DNA from: Acanthornis magna
Taxonomy: Eukaryota; Chordata; Aves; Passeriformes; Acanthizidae
Assembly (NCBI GenBank): GCA_036785705.1
Contig: JAWUZG010000336.1
Location: 248,001 to 312,000 of the forward strand
Length of the DNA stretch: 64,000 nucleotides
Reading direction: 5' to 3'
This document shows, one piece after another, positions 49,548 through 61,500 of the stretch. The number at the start of each line of letters is the position of its first letter. Position 1 is the stretch's first letter. The position numbers were made by a program, and so were the translations under genes. The notes beneath the pieces are model-generated. The model saw nothing but the letters and a program-made list of their open reading frames with translations, was not told the DNA's origin and ran no database searches.

Positions 49548-52500
49548 GTAAAGAGAGACGGGACATTTAGGAAAGGTCTTCTGCTAGGAACGTTTCATGT
49601 TACTCTAGTGAGTAATCTCCCACGGAAGACCTGAAGTGGTGCTTCTTTCAAACAGATACATAAATCTGTGTCTCTGTCATTCTTGCTTGTTCTTATGTTA
49701 AAGCTGAGATACAATTTCATTCGTATACTACAGTTACACAAAGTACGTGGCTTAAAACAATAGACTAAAAATAACCACTTAAAAGGTATCAATTTCAAGC
49801 CAAAGGTCTTTTGCATCTAAAGGCACTAATTTACTTCTTTGTAATTACTATTTTCAGTTTTGGATTGGGTCATAAAATCTGGTTATCTGGTTCACGAGAA
49901 AAAATTTTAGAAGTGGTTTTCATGCAGTGCCTGCTATTTAAAAGATATCTGCTGTATTCTCGTAAAAAAACCTGTGTGCTCTGACATCCGTTTTAATCTC
50001 TGCCTGAAGAGTACTTTATTTCCTTTCTTTCCCACCCCTACCTCCCCCGCGTTGTACACAAAGCCAGCAGATCTCCAAGAAACACTTTCTGAATCATTTC
50101 CCTGTGAAATGCACTGTGAAAAATAAATTTACTGGTGGCTGGCTTTTTTTAAACACGTATTCAGTGTTTGTCAGGAGCCTCATGCAGATACAATTAGCTG
50201 TATTGATGCCTTAAGGATTTTTAGCTTCTATTTTCATATATCCATAGTTTTGATGTGTAGCTCTAGACTTCATGTAAAGTGCTAAAAACTTCTGTTCCCA
50301 GCATTTTAGACAAAACAATTCCTCTCAGAAAATTCAAGGACACTTTTCGCTGCCTCAGAGCCTAAAACTATGTAAAGAACAGTGAACTGAGGGGAGCAAG
50401 CTTGGGGTAATTGCCATCATCACCTGAAGGTGTAATTGGAGAATTAAGGCTGGATATGTCAATAGACAGAACTTATAAAATGTGAAGAACTTGTGACTCA
50501 TCATCCATTTTGGGTGTAGCCTCTTGAGTAGGCTTTGTCTACCCTAGATGTACCTTAAAGGCCTTTAATGAATTAATCTGCTTTTTATTCTTCTAACTTT
50601 GTCTAGCCTCTGTTTCAGGTAACCCCGGATACCTGAAACTAGACTGGCACACACTGGTTGTGGTTTTACAATGATAGCACCTTGCAGCTCCCATGTGGCA
50701 GTTCACATGAACCCTTAAATATGCAGCTAGGTCTTCATTTTTTTCATTCATTTCTTCAAAACGCCCAGTAGTACAATGAAAATGTGAAGCTAATTTCTTT
50801 TAAAAAATATTTATCTGTTCCATGGACTTAGGTGCGAGCTTCCAACTTTCAAGATCTAATTTATAAAAATGGGCAGGCTGGAATTACAAAGGCAAGTGTG
50901 TCTATTAATTTTGATAATTCAGACAAGAGTCGAAGTCCACTGGGATTTGAAGCTAATGATGAGATCACTGTCACTAGGCAGGTGAGTCTATCTTTATTGT
51001 TTAATAAGGTATATACATTTTTTACCATGCTCAGCAGAGTGACTGGTCAAGAAAAACAAAAGGTGATTTTTAAAGTCCTTGAGTTTCTGCAGGAGAGGCA
51101 ATGCTTCTACATTGCCTCTACAATGTAGTCAGTAACACAGACTGTAGGAATAGAACCAGTGTACTAGCTAGAAGTGTTTGTAAAGCAAGGTATAATTTTC
51201 TACCTTGTGGCTTTTTGTGCTTTCATACCTTCCTCTTAATATCTGAACTGTGTGTTAGATTTAATCTCTAAGAACAAAAGAACCTTTGTTTTTCTGATGA
51301 AGGTGTTGGGGTTTGTTTTCTGATATTTTTTGACTGGTTGGTTGGTTGGTTTTTTAAAGTAGAGTTTTTGGAAAGTTTCTTGTCAGTATTGTTCTCAGGG
51401 ACTAATCTTTCTTATAATTTAGTTAAATATTTTAAATGTCAAACAAGTTCTGTTTTAATGTTCTGCATAGTATGCACATACGTGTGTAAGCAAAGATACG
51501 TGTGATTTGCTCAGATTTTTTATTCTTTATTGTAGTTTATATTCTCATAACACCAACCAGTTTTTAAAACACCTAAAGTTCCTTCCATTTGTTTTTGCTC
51601 TCCAGGTTGTCATTGGAGGTAGAAGTAAGTATCTTATCAATGGTGTTAATGCTCCCCACAGTCGTGTGCAGGATCTCTTCTGTTCCGTTGGACTCAATGT
51701 CAATAATCCTCACTTCCTCATTATGCAGGTATTGTGTGCATCTTTATAAAATCCAGAAAGAATAGAACTTGCAAAAAAGAATAGGCCTAAATTTAAGGCG
51801 GGGAGATAGTGGGAGAACACTCAATTTCCTAATTAGAGTGATATCAAGTGAAAATGAAGTGTCTGTTAAGCTGTTAAGATTTCCAGTCTAGCACAGTTTG
51901 ACCCTAAAACACATGTTTGTAGTACAAGACCTCACGTGGCCCTGATGTTAATAAACTTTTCTAAAACATGTTCTCATTTTATTTTCTATTTTTTTCTCCT
52001 TAAGTGTTGCTTTTATTGTTGTGCTGAAATGACAGATTTTATTTCCTGTTATTTGTGTTCCATGTTAGACAGTAGTTTGAAGGAAGTTGAAACATGTCCC
52101 TTCTTAAGTCACATTTATCAAAAGAAGGCTGATGAGTTGAGAAGACTCTATAAGGGACTAGGCAACCCCCTGAAATATTTTCAAGGAATAATAAAACAGA
52201 GCAGGATTTATTGTTTCAAATGTAACTGGCTCAATGTGATGGCAAAGGAAGTGCTTGAACCTGAAATGCAACGTATAAAAATCAGTCAGAGTTTGTGGTT
52301 CGGATTTTCTTTCTACTACCACTCGGTACACAACCACTGTTACTGTTTTATCTTTCTGTCACCAGGGGCAAATTACCAAAGTTCTGAATATGAAGCCACC
52401 AGAGGTAGGGAAGTTGTGGAAGTTTTTTTGTCTGAAGTTTTACTGAACTGATTTGGATGATAAGAATCTGTATTTTGGGAGGGGGACAACAAAGTTGAAG

Positions 52501-55500
52501 GTGTTGGAGGGAGATGACATGTTCAACTGAATTGAACCAATCTAGCATTAAAAAAAACATAAAATTTTTGTTGCATTGCTTTATTTTAGATTTTAGCTAT
52601 GATTGAAGAAGCAGCTGGTACTAGGATGTATGACTGCAAGAAAATATCTGTTCAGAAAACCATAGAGAAGAAGGAAGCCAAACTGAAAACCATTCAAACG
52701 GTACTACATGTTGAAAAGTAAAATTTCTTTCATATTTGTTAAAATAATGATTCAGATAACTGAATAACTAGTTTAGTGTTGATTTTGACTTGTAGAATAT
52801 TTCATTTCTGTACCTGGAACTAGATATCCACGCCTAGACATATTTGAAGTTTAGAGTTCAGTAAAATGAGAATATAAATGTTCTGTTATGTGTTTCAGAT
52901 CTTAAATGAGGAGATCAATCCAACTTTACAGAAACTGAAAGAGGTATGGAGAAATTAGAAGGGTGGTAAGGTAGGCCTTAAAGTACTGTAAAAATACTTT
53001 CAACTACCCTGGACCAGTGTTTTGGCTAAAACAATAGCATATTTTCAAGCTCTCTAGAATCTTAGAGAAATTTTGTCATCTTTCCAAATACAAGAATGTG
53101 ACATTTTGGACTTTCAGGAAATCCTAGAGAGAGAGGGAGGGAGAAGACAGAAAACAAGAGAACTAGATAAAAATAGATAAAAATGTGACTTAGGTCGAGT
53201 GGTATTTCTGCTGTGCAGTCAATTATATGAGTATTGTTTTAGCTGAGATTTTTTTTAAGCAGGCCTGCAATGTGTAATACCAAGCATACTATATAACATG
53301 GAGAATGCTTCCTCTTACTTACAAATACTGATGTGTAGCGCTGCTTAGAAGATTTCTATAACAGTCTTACATTGTTTTTCCATCAAATTTTAGAGGTTTT
53401 TAAAAAAATTTATTTTTATCTGTTCAGGAACGAGCATCCTATCTAGAATACCAAAAATTAGCACGAGAAATAGAACTTGTAAGCCGCTTTTGTCTAGCTT
53501 ATCAGTTTGTTCTGGCTGAAGAAACAAAGATGTCCTCTGCTGACATGTTAAAGAAAAGGCAGTCTGATGTAGAGAAATTTCAGGAATCAATGGCTGAAAT
53601 TCAACAGAAGGTGAGACAACTTAATGAAGACATAGCAGAGATAGAAAAGGAAAAGGATAAGGTAAGTGAGAACTGAGCTCATCTGAATACCTGAATACAA
53701 GGAATTTTAAGACATGGGTATTATTTTAACAGATAATATCCCCTTGAATTTTATCTTCTTCTGGTGGGTTACTTAGATTATGCACTGCTCATTGTCGATT
53801 GTGGCCATTGTCTAGAGGACATCCATTTAAATGGGCTTTTTTTGTCAGAAATTCAAATTAAAAATAACTGAAGCATAGCAGCTGTTTGCACTCATGTTTC
53901 CACTCTGTGCATTCAATGGTAAGTTTTACCAGAGACTTTTTTTCTCCCTTTTTGTTGGTGTCTCAAGAGAAGAGAAAAGTAAGAAAGCTTTTGTTTGGTA
54001 ATAATCAGTATTGACTTCAGTTTTGGGGACAGTAAATTTAATTAAATACAGGATGACCCAGAGAGTCTTTGGATGTCTAAATCCACCTTCTGTACAGGGA
54101 CAGTGTCCTATCTTATGGAATGATGCAGATCTTCAATAGTAGCTTCAAGTTAGGTTGGATTTCAGAGGGAAGAGGTGTTCTGACCTGTTTGTATTGGAGA
54201 CTACTGCCTGCTTGGCCAGATTTCCTTCTACATGAAGCCGTGAACAGAAGATGAAATAGTACATATAACTGTATTGGTTCCAGAAGCTAAATTAAATTTC
54301 CTTTATTACTGATGGTAGGAAGTTGGTGGTACACTCCGTGCACTGGAAGCTGCTCTTTCAGAAAATCAAAGAGTTAATGTGAAAGCACGAAGTGCCCTTG
54401 AACTCAAGAAGCAAAACTTAGAAAGTGAGGAGGTTAAGTACAATGAATTGGTAACATGTATGCAGAAGGTAAGATATTTGTATATAATTTTCTTTACATA
54501 CTAAATTAATTCAGATTGTGGGAACAGCTGGATTTTCTTTCCTATTATGGTATAAAGAATCCTATGATTTGCAAGAATTACACCAGGAAAGGAGAGATAG
54601 ATGTTAACGGCATTGTTTAATTTGTGCAGCATAGGTAGTAGGTTCCCATTAGAAACAGAAATTATTCAAATACAAATAGACTGCAGCTCTTTATGGTTCC
54701 CAGTTTTCAATTAAGCTCAGCACAGGTCCCTATAGCTTCAAACTGTTATGCTCTCTGGACATATGTTATTCTTAAAATTAAATGAGAAATCTCTGCCTTG
54801 CTGAGAAACTCTTGATGTTTTATGCAAGAGGATCACTTTTTAGATATTAGGAAGAAGGAGATAATTCTCCTAGTTCTTGGGCAGTTACCACTTCCTGCGT
54901 TTCATCTGTCTGTAGATATTAAATGCACCCATGGGGCAAGTAACACATTTGAAAATATGCAAAGACATATTGCAACATCACAAAATCTGACAAAGGGTCA
55001 TAGAAATGTAGTTGATGCAACTACTTGTAGCTCCTCATTTAAACAACATGAATTTCAAGGTAATAGACTCAGGTTCTCTCTTAGTTTTTTTATTTTTGTT
55101 CCTTGTTTTACTGAAGGATTCTAAAGCATTAATGTCAAAGGAGAAAGAAGTAAAGAAGCTGGAGAAAGAACTAAGTGTTTTACAGGAAGAAAGTGAAAAA
55201 GATGCACATGCTCTAGCTGAAGCACAACAGCATTTTAATGCTGTGTCTGCTGGCCTGTCCCACAATAAGGATGGTGAAGAAGCTACTCTTTCAGAGCAGA
55301 TGATGATCTGCAAAAATGAAATTGGTAAAGCAGTAACAGAGGGTAGACAGGTAAGAAAAAAGCTCTGCCTGTCTCCAGCCTGCCTTCATGCTTTTGAAAA
55401 TTGTCTAAAAACCAATTGACACATGCTTGAAAGATCAGTGAAAAGAGGTGCAGAGTATCTATGCACGATATTTTATCTTTTAGCATATGCATTAAGCTAA

Positions 55501-58500
55501 CTTTTTGATAAAATATAAACAAAATATCCTTGCACAGGAAATTACTTGTAGCATTGCTTTGGGGAAGTATAGCAACTGGCATTTGAGATATAAAGTAGGA
55601 CACACTGTACTCAAATGATTGGTAGTATTGAACAGGAAAACATTAAGACTGTTGTCTGTGATACACAATCAGACAAAGAGATTTCTACAGTAAAACTTAA
55701 TGGAATTAAAATGAAGATGCCTGAGATTGTGAAATGGAGAGTTAAGAAGAAACTATTTTCTCCTTAGTTAAATTGTGTGCTTATCACACAACTGAAAGAG
55801 ACAGTGCTTGTTTTGTCTGAAGATTCAAAACCTCTTCCGGGGTGGTTCTGATAGTGGAGTTTGAATTTCCAAAGTTCACTTTCCTTGTCTCACTTAAGGA
55901 ATAATTGTCAGTAAAGCAACAAGGACAGCTATACTTCACATTATTTTACTTTGTTTCTTCTCAGACTTTGTTTCTTCTCAGACTTTATTCATATGCTACT
56001 ACCACAGCTACATACAAGATCTATGTTTTTGTTTCCAAATAACCTGTGCCATTATTTCCAAAAGCCAAGGCTGCTTTTTGTCTTATCTACAACCAATGGA
56101 AAATTTTATACATTAAATGATCAGCTTGATAGTGAAGCATTCTAAATCTGCACCTGCAAAATTGTCTTTGAAGATCTGGTTCTGTATTTGCTTACTCCTT
56201 ATAGGCCCAAATGAAGTTGAATTATGTACAAAAAGAATTAAAGACAAAAGAAGCTGAAGCTAAAAAGATGGATGAAGGTTACAAGAAAGACCAAAAAGCA
56301 TTTGAAGCTGTAAAAAAAATGAAGATAACTCTAGAGAACCAAATAAAGGAGCTGAACTATTCAGGTCTGTACAGACTTCTGATGCATAATTTTGGGGCAA
56401 TCTACAAAGTAGTATAAAAGTGTCATGAGTTGAGCCTGACTGGATACCAGGTGTCCACCAGAGCCATTCTGTCCCATCCCTTCTCAGCAAGACAGAGGAG
56501 AGGATACATGGTAAAAGGCTCATGGGGTGAGATAAGGGAGAGAGATCACTTGGCAATTACTGCCATGGGCAAAATAGACTTGACTTGGGAAAATCAGTTT
56601 AACTTAATTTCCCAGGCTCTGTTTCATTACTGATTTTCTGTACCTCTTCTCTGTGAGTGGTGCAGGGGGACAGGGAATGGGGGCTGCAGTCAGTTCCTCA
56701 CACGTTGTCTCTGCCACTCCTTCCTCCTCGGGGACAGGACTTGCACCCTTCCCCTGCTCCACCATGGGGTTCCTCCCAATGGAGACAGCCCTCCATTAAC
56801 TTCTCCTGTGTGAATCCTTCCCATGGACTGCAGTTCTTCACAGATTGCTCCAGCATGCGTCCCTCTCATGGGGACCTTCAGGAGCAGGCTGCTTCAGTGT
56901 GGATCTCCTGGGGGGTCACAAGTGCTGCCAGCAAACCTGCTCTGCATGGGTTTCTCTGTCCCTGGGTCTACAGGTTCTGCCAGGACCCTGTCACCAGCGT
57001 GGGCTTCCACAGGCTGCAGGTGGATATCTACTACACTGTGGAGCTCCATGGGTTGCAGGGCACAGCTCCCTCCGCATGGTCTGCACCACAGGCTGCGGGG
57101 GAATCTCAGCTGCAATGCTTGGGACACCTCCTCTGTGTCTTTCACTGCAGGGCTGTTCCTCTCATATTCTCACTCCTCTGTCCAGGCACTGCAGATAGGT
57201 TTGGCCTTTTTTTCCCTTCTATGATATGTTATCCCAGAGGATTCACCACCATCAGTGATAGTCTTGGTCAGTCGTGGGTCTGTCTTAGAGGAGGCTGGAG
57301 GACACAGAAGCACAGGAAAACAAAAAACTTTGTGCCCTGCTTCCCATGAGGAATCACGGGGCAATGTTGAGCAATTTCTGCGAAGTAGGACCTCATGAAC
57401 ATAAAGGCATGTTTTGGAAGATAAAGGCTTTAATAATGCCCTTTCCTCTTCATTTCTCTTAGCTTTTACTCCTGAGCACACCCTCGAAACAGTATGGAAT
57501 ATCCCTTGGACCCCATATCCTGGCTATGTCCCCTCCCAACCTATTGCCCACCCACAGTCTTCTGGCTTCTGAAAGAGGGGCTGGAAGAGCAGCCTTGGTG
57601 CTGTGCCAGCATGCTCAGCAGTAGCCAAAACTGTTATATCTGTGCCTTTCTGCTAGAAACTCAAAGAACAGCACTATGAGAGCTGCTGGGGGGAGTGTTA
57701 ACTCCATCTCACCCAGTCCCAATGCAGGTGGGAAATTAAAAATCAAGTATGCTGCTTTCATGCATAAAGGAATTTCTCTGTTTTAAGCTCTGCAAACTCT
57801 TAAACTTCCACAGAAAGTAGCTTAAAATAATTTGATTTTTATAAACTTTGGGACAAATGTTTTGAAGTTTCATGGCAAAATTAAATTCCAGCTAAAATTT
57901 AGATGGAAAGAGTGACCGACATCCCTATTGCTTTCCTGGTTTTCTGTACCTAAAACACTTCTTGGAGTTTGTTTCTCATGCCATGTAACATTTGTTTCAG
58001 GCACTACTCAAAACTGTTAACTGATATTCCAGAATAACCTTTAGAGAAGCACATTACACTTTAGACTTTCATTTGCATGTTTAGTGTCCTGATGGTATTA
58101 ATTTTTTTAGTCTAAAATTCACAAAGAATTTTAGAACATCTTCCAAGTAAGTATTTTCTATATGTCTGTAGATCAAGAGTGTAGGGTACCAGTTTTTAAG
58201 CTAATAGATTTCTCTGCTCTGGGTATATGTCTGCTGCTTGTATTCAACTCTGAAGAAGAAAAAGGAGACGCCCTCCTTGCAAAAAAGAAGGCATTGACTC
58301 TTGAAATCAGACAGCTGAGAGAACTGAGTGAAAGTTTTACGGCAAAGTTTCCTCATCTACAGTTTACATACAAGTAAGATCTCAGCGTGATCCTGAAAGA
58401 CATTTGAAAGTGCTTTTGGGGGCCTTTTACCAGATAATTACACCAATGTCTTAGCTCTTGCTTTCCTTTTAGTGCCAGTGAATAATGATTGTCTTACCTG

Positions 58501-61500
58501 TGCTGCAAAGTGAAGGGAGAAGGCAAGGGGGAAGTCAGGAAATGTTATAGTCTTAAAAAGCCACTAGAATTTAAAAGTACTGTCTGATGGCGTTTTTGCA
58601 TCATAACTTCAGTAGCTAAAGCCATAGAATCCAAAAGTCTAAACTGCAAAAATATGTAATCATTGTTTCCTGCCTGTGGACACTAGTAGACTCACTCTTT
58701 GGAGGTCAGCTGTGTATCTGGCTTCACTACTCCAATACCTGTATCCCCAGGTTTAATTGTTTGTGTAATAGGCTGAGCATACTCCTATAGCTGTGGTAAT
58801 AATAGAGCCCATTGGAAAAATCAACTGAAAATTGTGTGAATAAATCATACTAAAATCAGGAACGACATTCTTTTAATGACTGTGTAACTGACTCTATTGG
58901 CAAGTCTCTTGCTGTGAAGTATTTAATTTAACCATTTTCTATGAGTGGTTCTTTTCCTCATAGAATTTAGAATTGCTTATACCAGAATAATAAGTATCAT
59001 GAGTTTTAACTATAAATTTTTTTAAGGTGTGTGGGAGAAAAACAGGTGATTCATAGTCGGAATTTATATTTATTTTAAGACATCCAGAAAAAAATTGGAA
59101 TCCAGACTGTGTGAAAGGCCCTGTTGTGTCTCTTTTTGCTGTGAAAGATCCATCCAAAGCAAGAGCCCTGGAAGCTGTGGCTGGAGGGAAGCTCTGTAAC
59201 ATTATTGTGGACACAGAGGTAAGATTATTGTTTTAGTACAGAACTCTGAATTTTGAGATGTGGTCATATGATTTGGGGCTGGCAAGCCTTGTTTCTTAAT
59301 GCTTGAGAGGTGTTTGGACTGATGTGTTTCAATTGGCACGTTCATCATGCATTCAGTCGTTTGTGCATAGTTGGTGGCAACAATGTGCTCTCCTTCAATG
59401 CCCTATTTTCTCACTTCACAAAATCAGTTGTGTACTCAGATATGCTTTGTAACTTTTTTATTTGAGATTACTGCTAAGAAGCTTTTAGAAAAGGGTGAAC
59501 TAAAGCATCGATACACCATCATTCCATTAAACAAAATTTCAGCCAGGTGTGTTTCAGAAGACACAGTCAAGTTGGCCGAAAGCTTGGTATGTAAATAAAT
59601 ATATTATTTACACTGTATTACTTCTGTCCCATTTTCGTTTTGTTTCTGTACTAAAAGCTTGGGGTTCTTAATGGTTATACTAACGTTAATTTCTATAAGG
59701 TTTGAGGGCGTATTGATTTTGTTTTCCTTTGTATCCTTTCAGTTATGTGAGGTTTAAATGGGTATTAATTATTCCATTTGTAACTGAAATAGTTTTAAAA
59801 TGCGATGATACTTTTAGAAAGTGTTTTTATCAACAAAAGACAGAAATTAGATTTGAAACTTCTTATAATTTAAGGCATACTACTTACTTTTCATTTGATT
59901 TCTAGACTGGCCATGCTAACACGCATTTAGCCCTTTCTCTAATTGAATACAAACCTGAACTGCAGAAAGCAATGGAATATGTCTTTGGAGCAACACTGGT
60001 CTGTAATAACATGGATAATGCTAAGAAAGTGACTTTTGACAAAAGGATAATGACAAGAAGTGTTTCTCTTGATGGAGATGTATTTGATCCCCAAGGCACT
60101 CTGCATGGAGGTAATTGCTGGTTCTATTCATACAATAATATTGTGTGTCTGTTGATATGTTTACTACTCCTGCATATTTCTTACATAAATAAACAGTAAC
60201 CTTTTTGTTTAGACACATACTGGGAATAATCTGTTTGGGCTAAAATTGTATTGAGCTGAGATAATATTAATTAGCTTAAGACAAAATTAATTACAAACTT
60301 TGCATAGAGTAATTTAGATTTTAAATACGTAAATCTTACTTGACTGTATAATCTTCTTGGAAGCAGAAGTGCTTGGAATTCAAGCACTTTTTGAAGTGTA
60401 ATTCATCATTTATTTGCAATAATTTCATGAATTATTAAAAGTTAGTTGTTTGCACAAGACATGTATGTGTAGTATTCAAAGCCTGCAGAACTAAGTTCTG
60501 TAACAGAGGAGGTAGCCTTTCTCCACTGAGACCTCTAACTTTAGCCTAGCTGCCTTACCTGTTTTTCAACTAAAATAAATCATCAACCTGTATCATTATT
60601 AATGTTTAGAATTTACATTACCAGCGGTGATTCCACTGGTCTAATTCCAATTTGCCTGGCTTTTTTTTTCGTTGAAAAGGTGCCTTGTCACAGGCTGCAC
60701 CGATATTGTCTAAACTTCAAGAAATCAAAGATGTTGAAGCAAAACTCAAGACAAAGGTATCTGAACTTATGGCTGTAGAGAAGGAGTTGGCAAGCTTGAA
60801 GAATGTTGCTGAAAAGTAAGGTTTGCACTATACGATGTGTATCATTTCTCTTAACGTGACTAAGTTTAATATATTGAGTTGTTTTGGGAGGCCATAGGGC
60901 CTTTTGAGAATGTAGTACACAGAAAATAATCCCCTTCCTCCGTGTCCTGTCAATATAATTAGAAAATTCAGCAATCAAAATGCAAATTCAGTTTTTAGAT
61001 AACACATGCACAAAACCTTTGTTTTGGATAATACAGGGGGAAAAAAGGGTACACTTTGATGTCTGCTTGAAATTGGTTGAAGTTTCATGAAGTCCACTGA
61101 AGAATGGATCTGTTCCAGATGTATTTTTAACACCCATACAAAATTCCAATTTGTGGTCACTCCTACTTTCTCACAAGAAAATAAAGATGTTAAAAAGGAG
61201 TATCTGAGTGATATGGCTGTAAGGATTTAAATTAAATAATTTAAAGTATATTTGATTTTTCAGCTACTCAGTTACTGAATACCTTAATAAAAGATGAAAT
61301 TGAAAAATATGTTTAGTTAGTTCTGCAAAAATGCCTTAAGGATGTAGTGTTGCATAATGTGCTGTCTACCAGCTGGATTTATTCTTTCAAATTGTTTTGA
61401 CCTGCAGTAGACTTCCAGAAATATAGCCAAAAGGAGGAGAAGACTTTTATTCTTTTCTTCTATTCTTTTCTTTAATTCTTCAGCTTAACATCTGTCATGC

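Noticed and set aside
56657..57349. A 230-codon plus-strand open frame within SMC2
   Set aside because: It lies entirely within the antisense ERVL-type LTR, has no domain resemblance and overlaps other frames of similar length.
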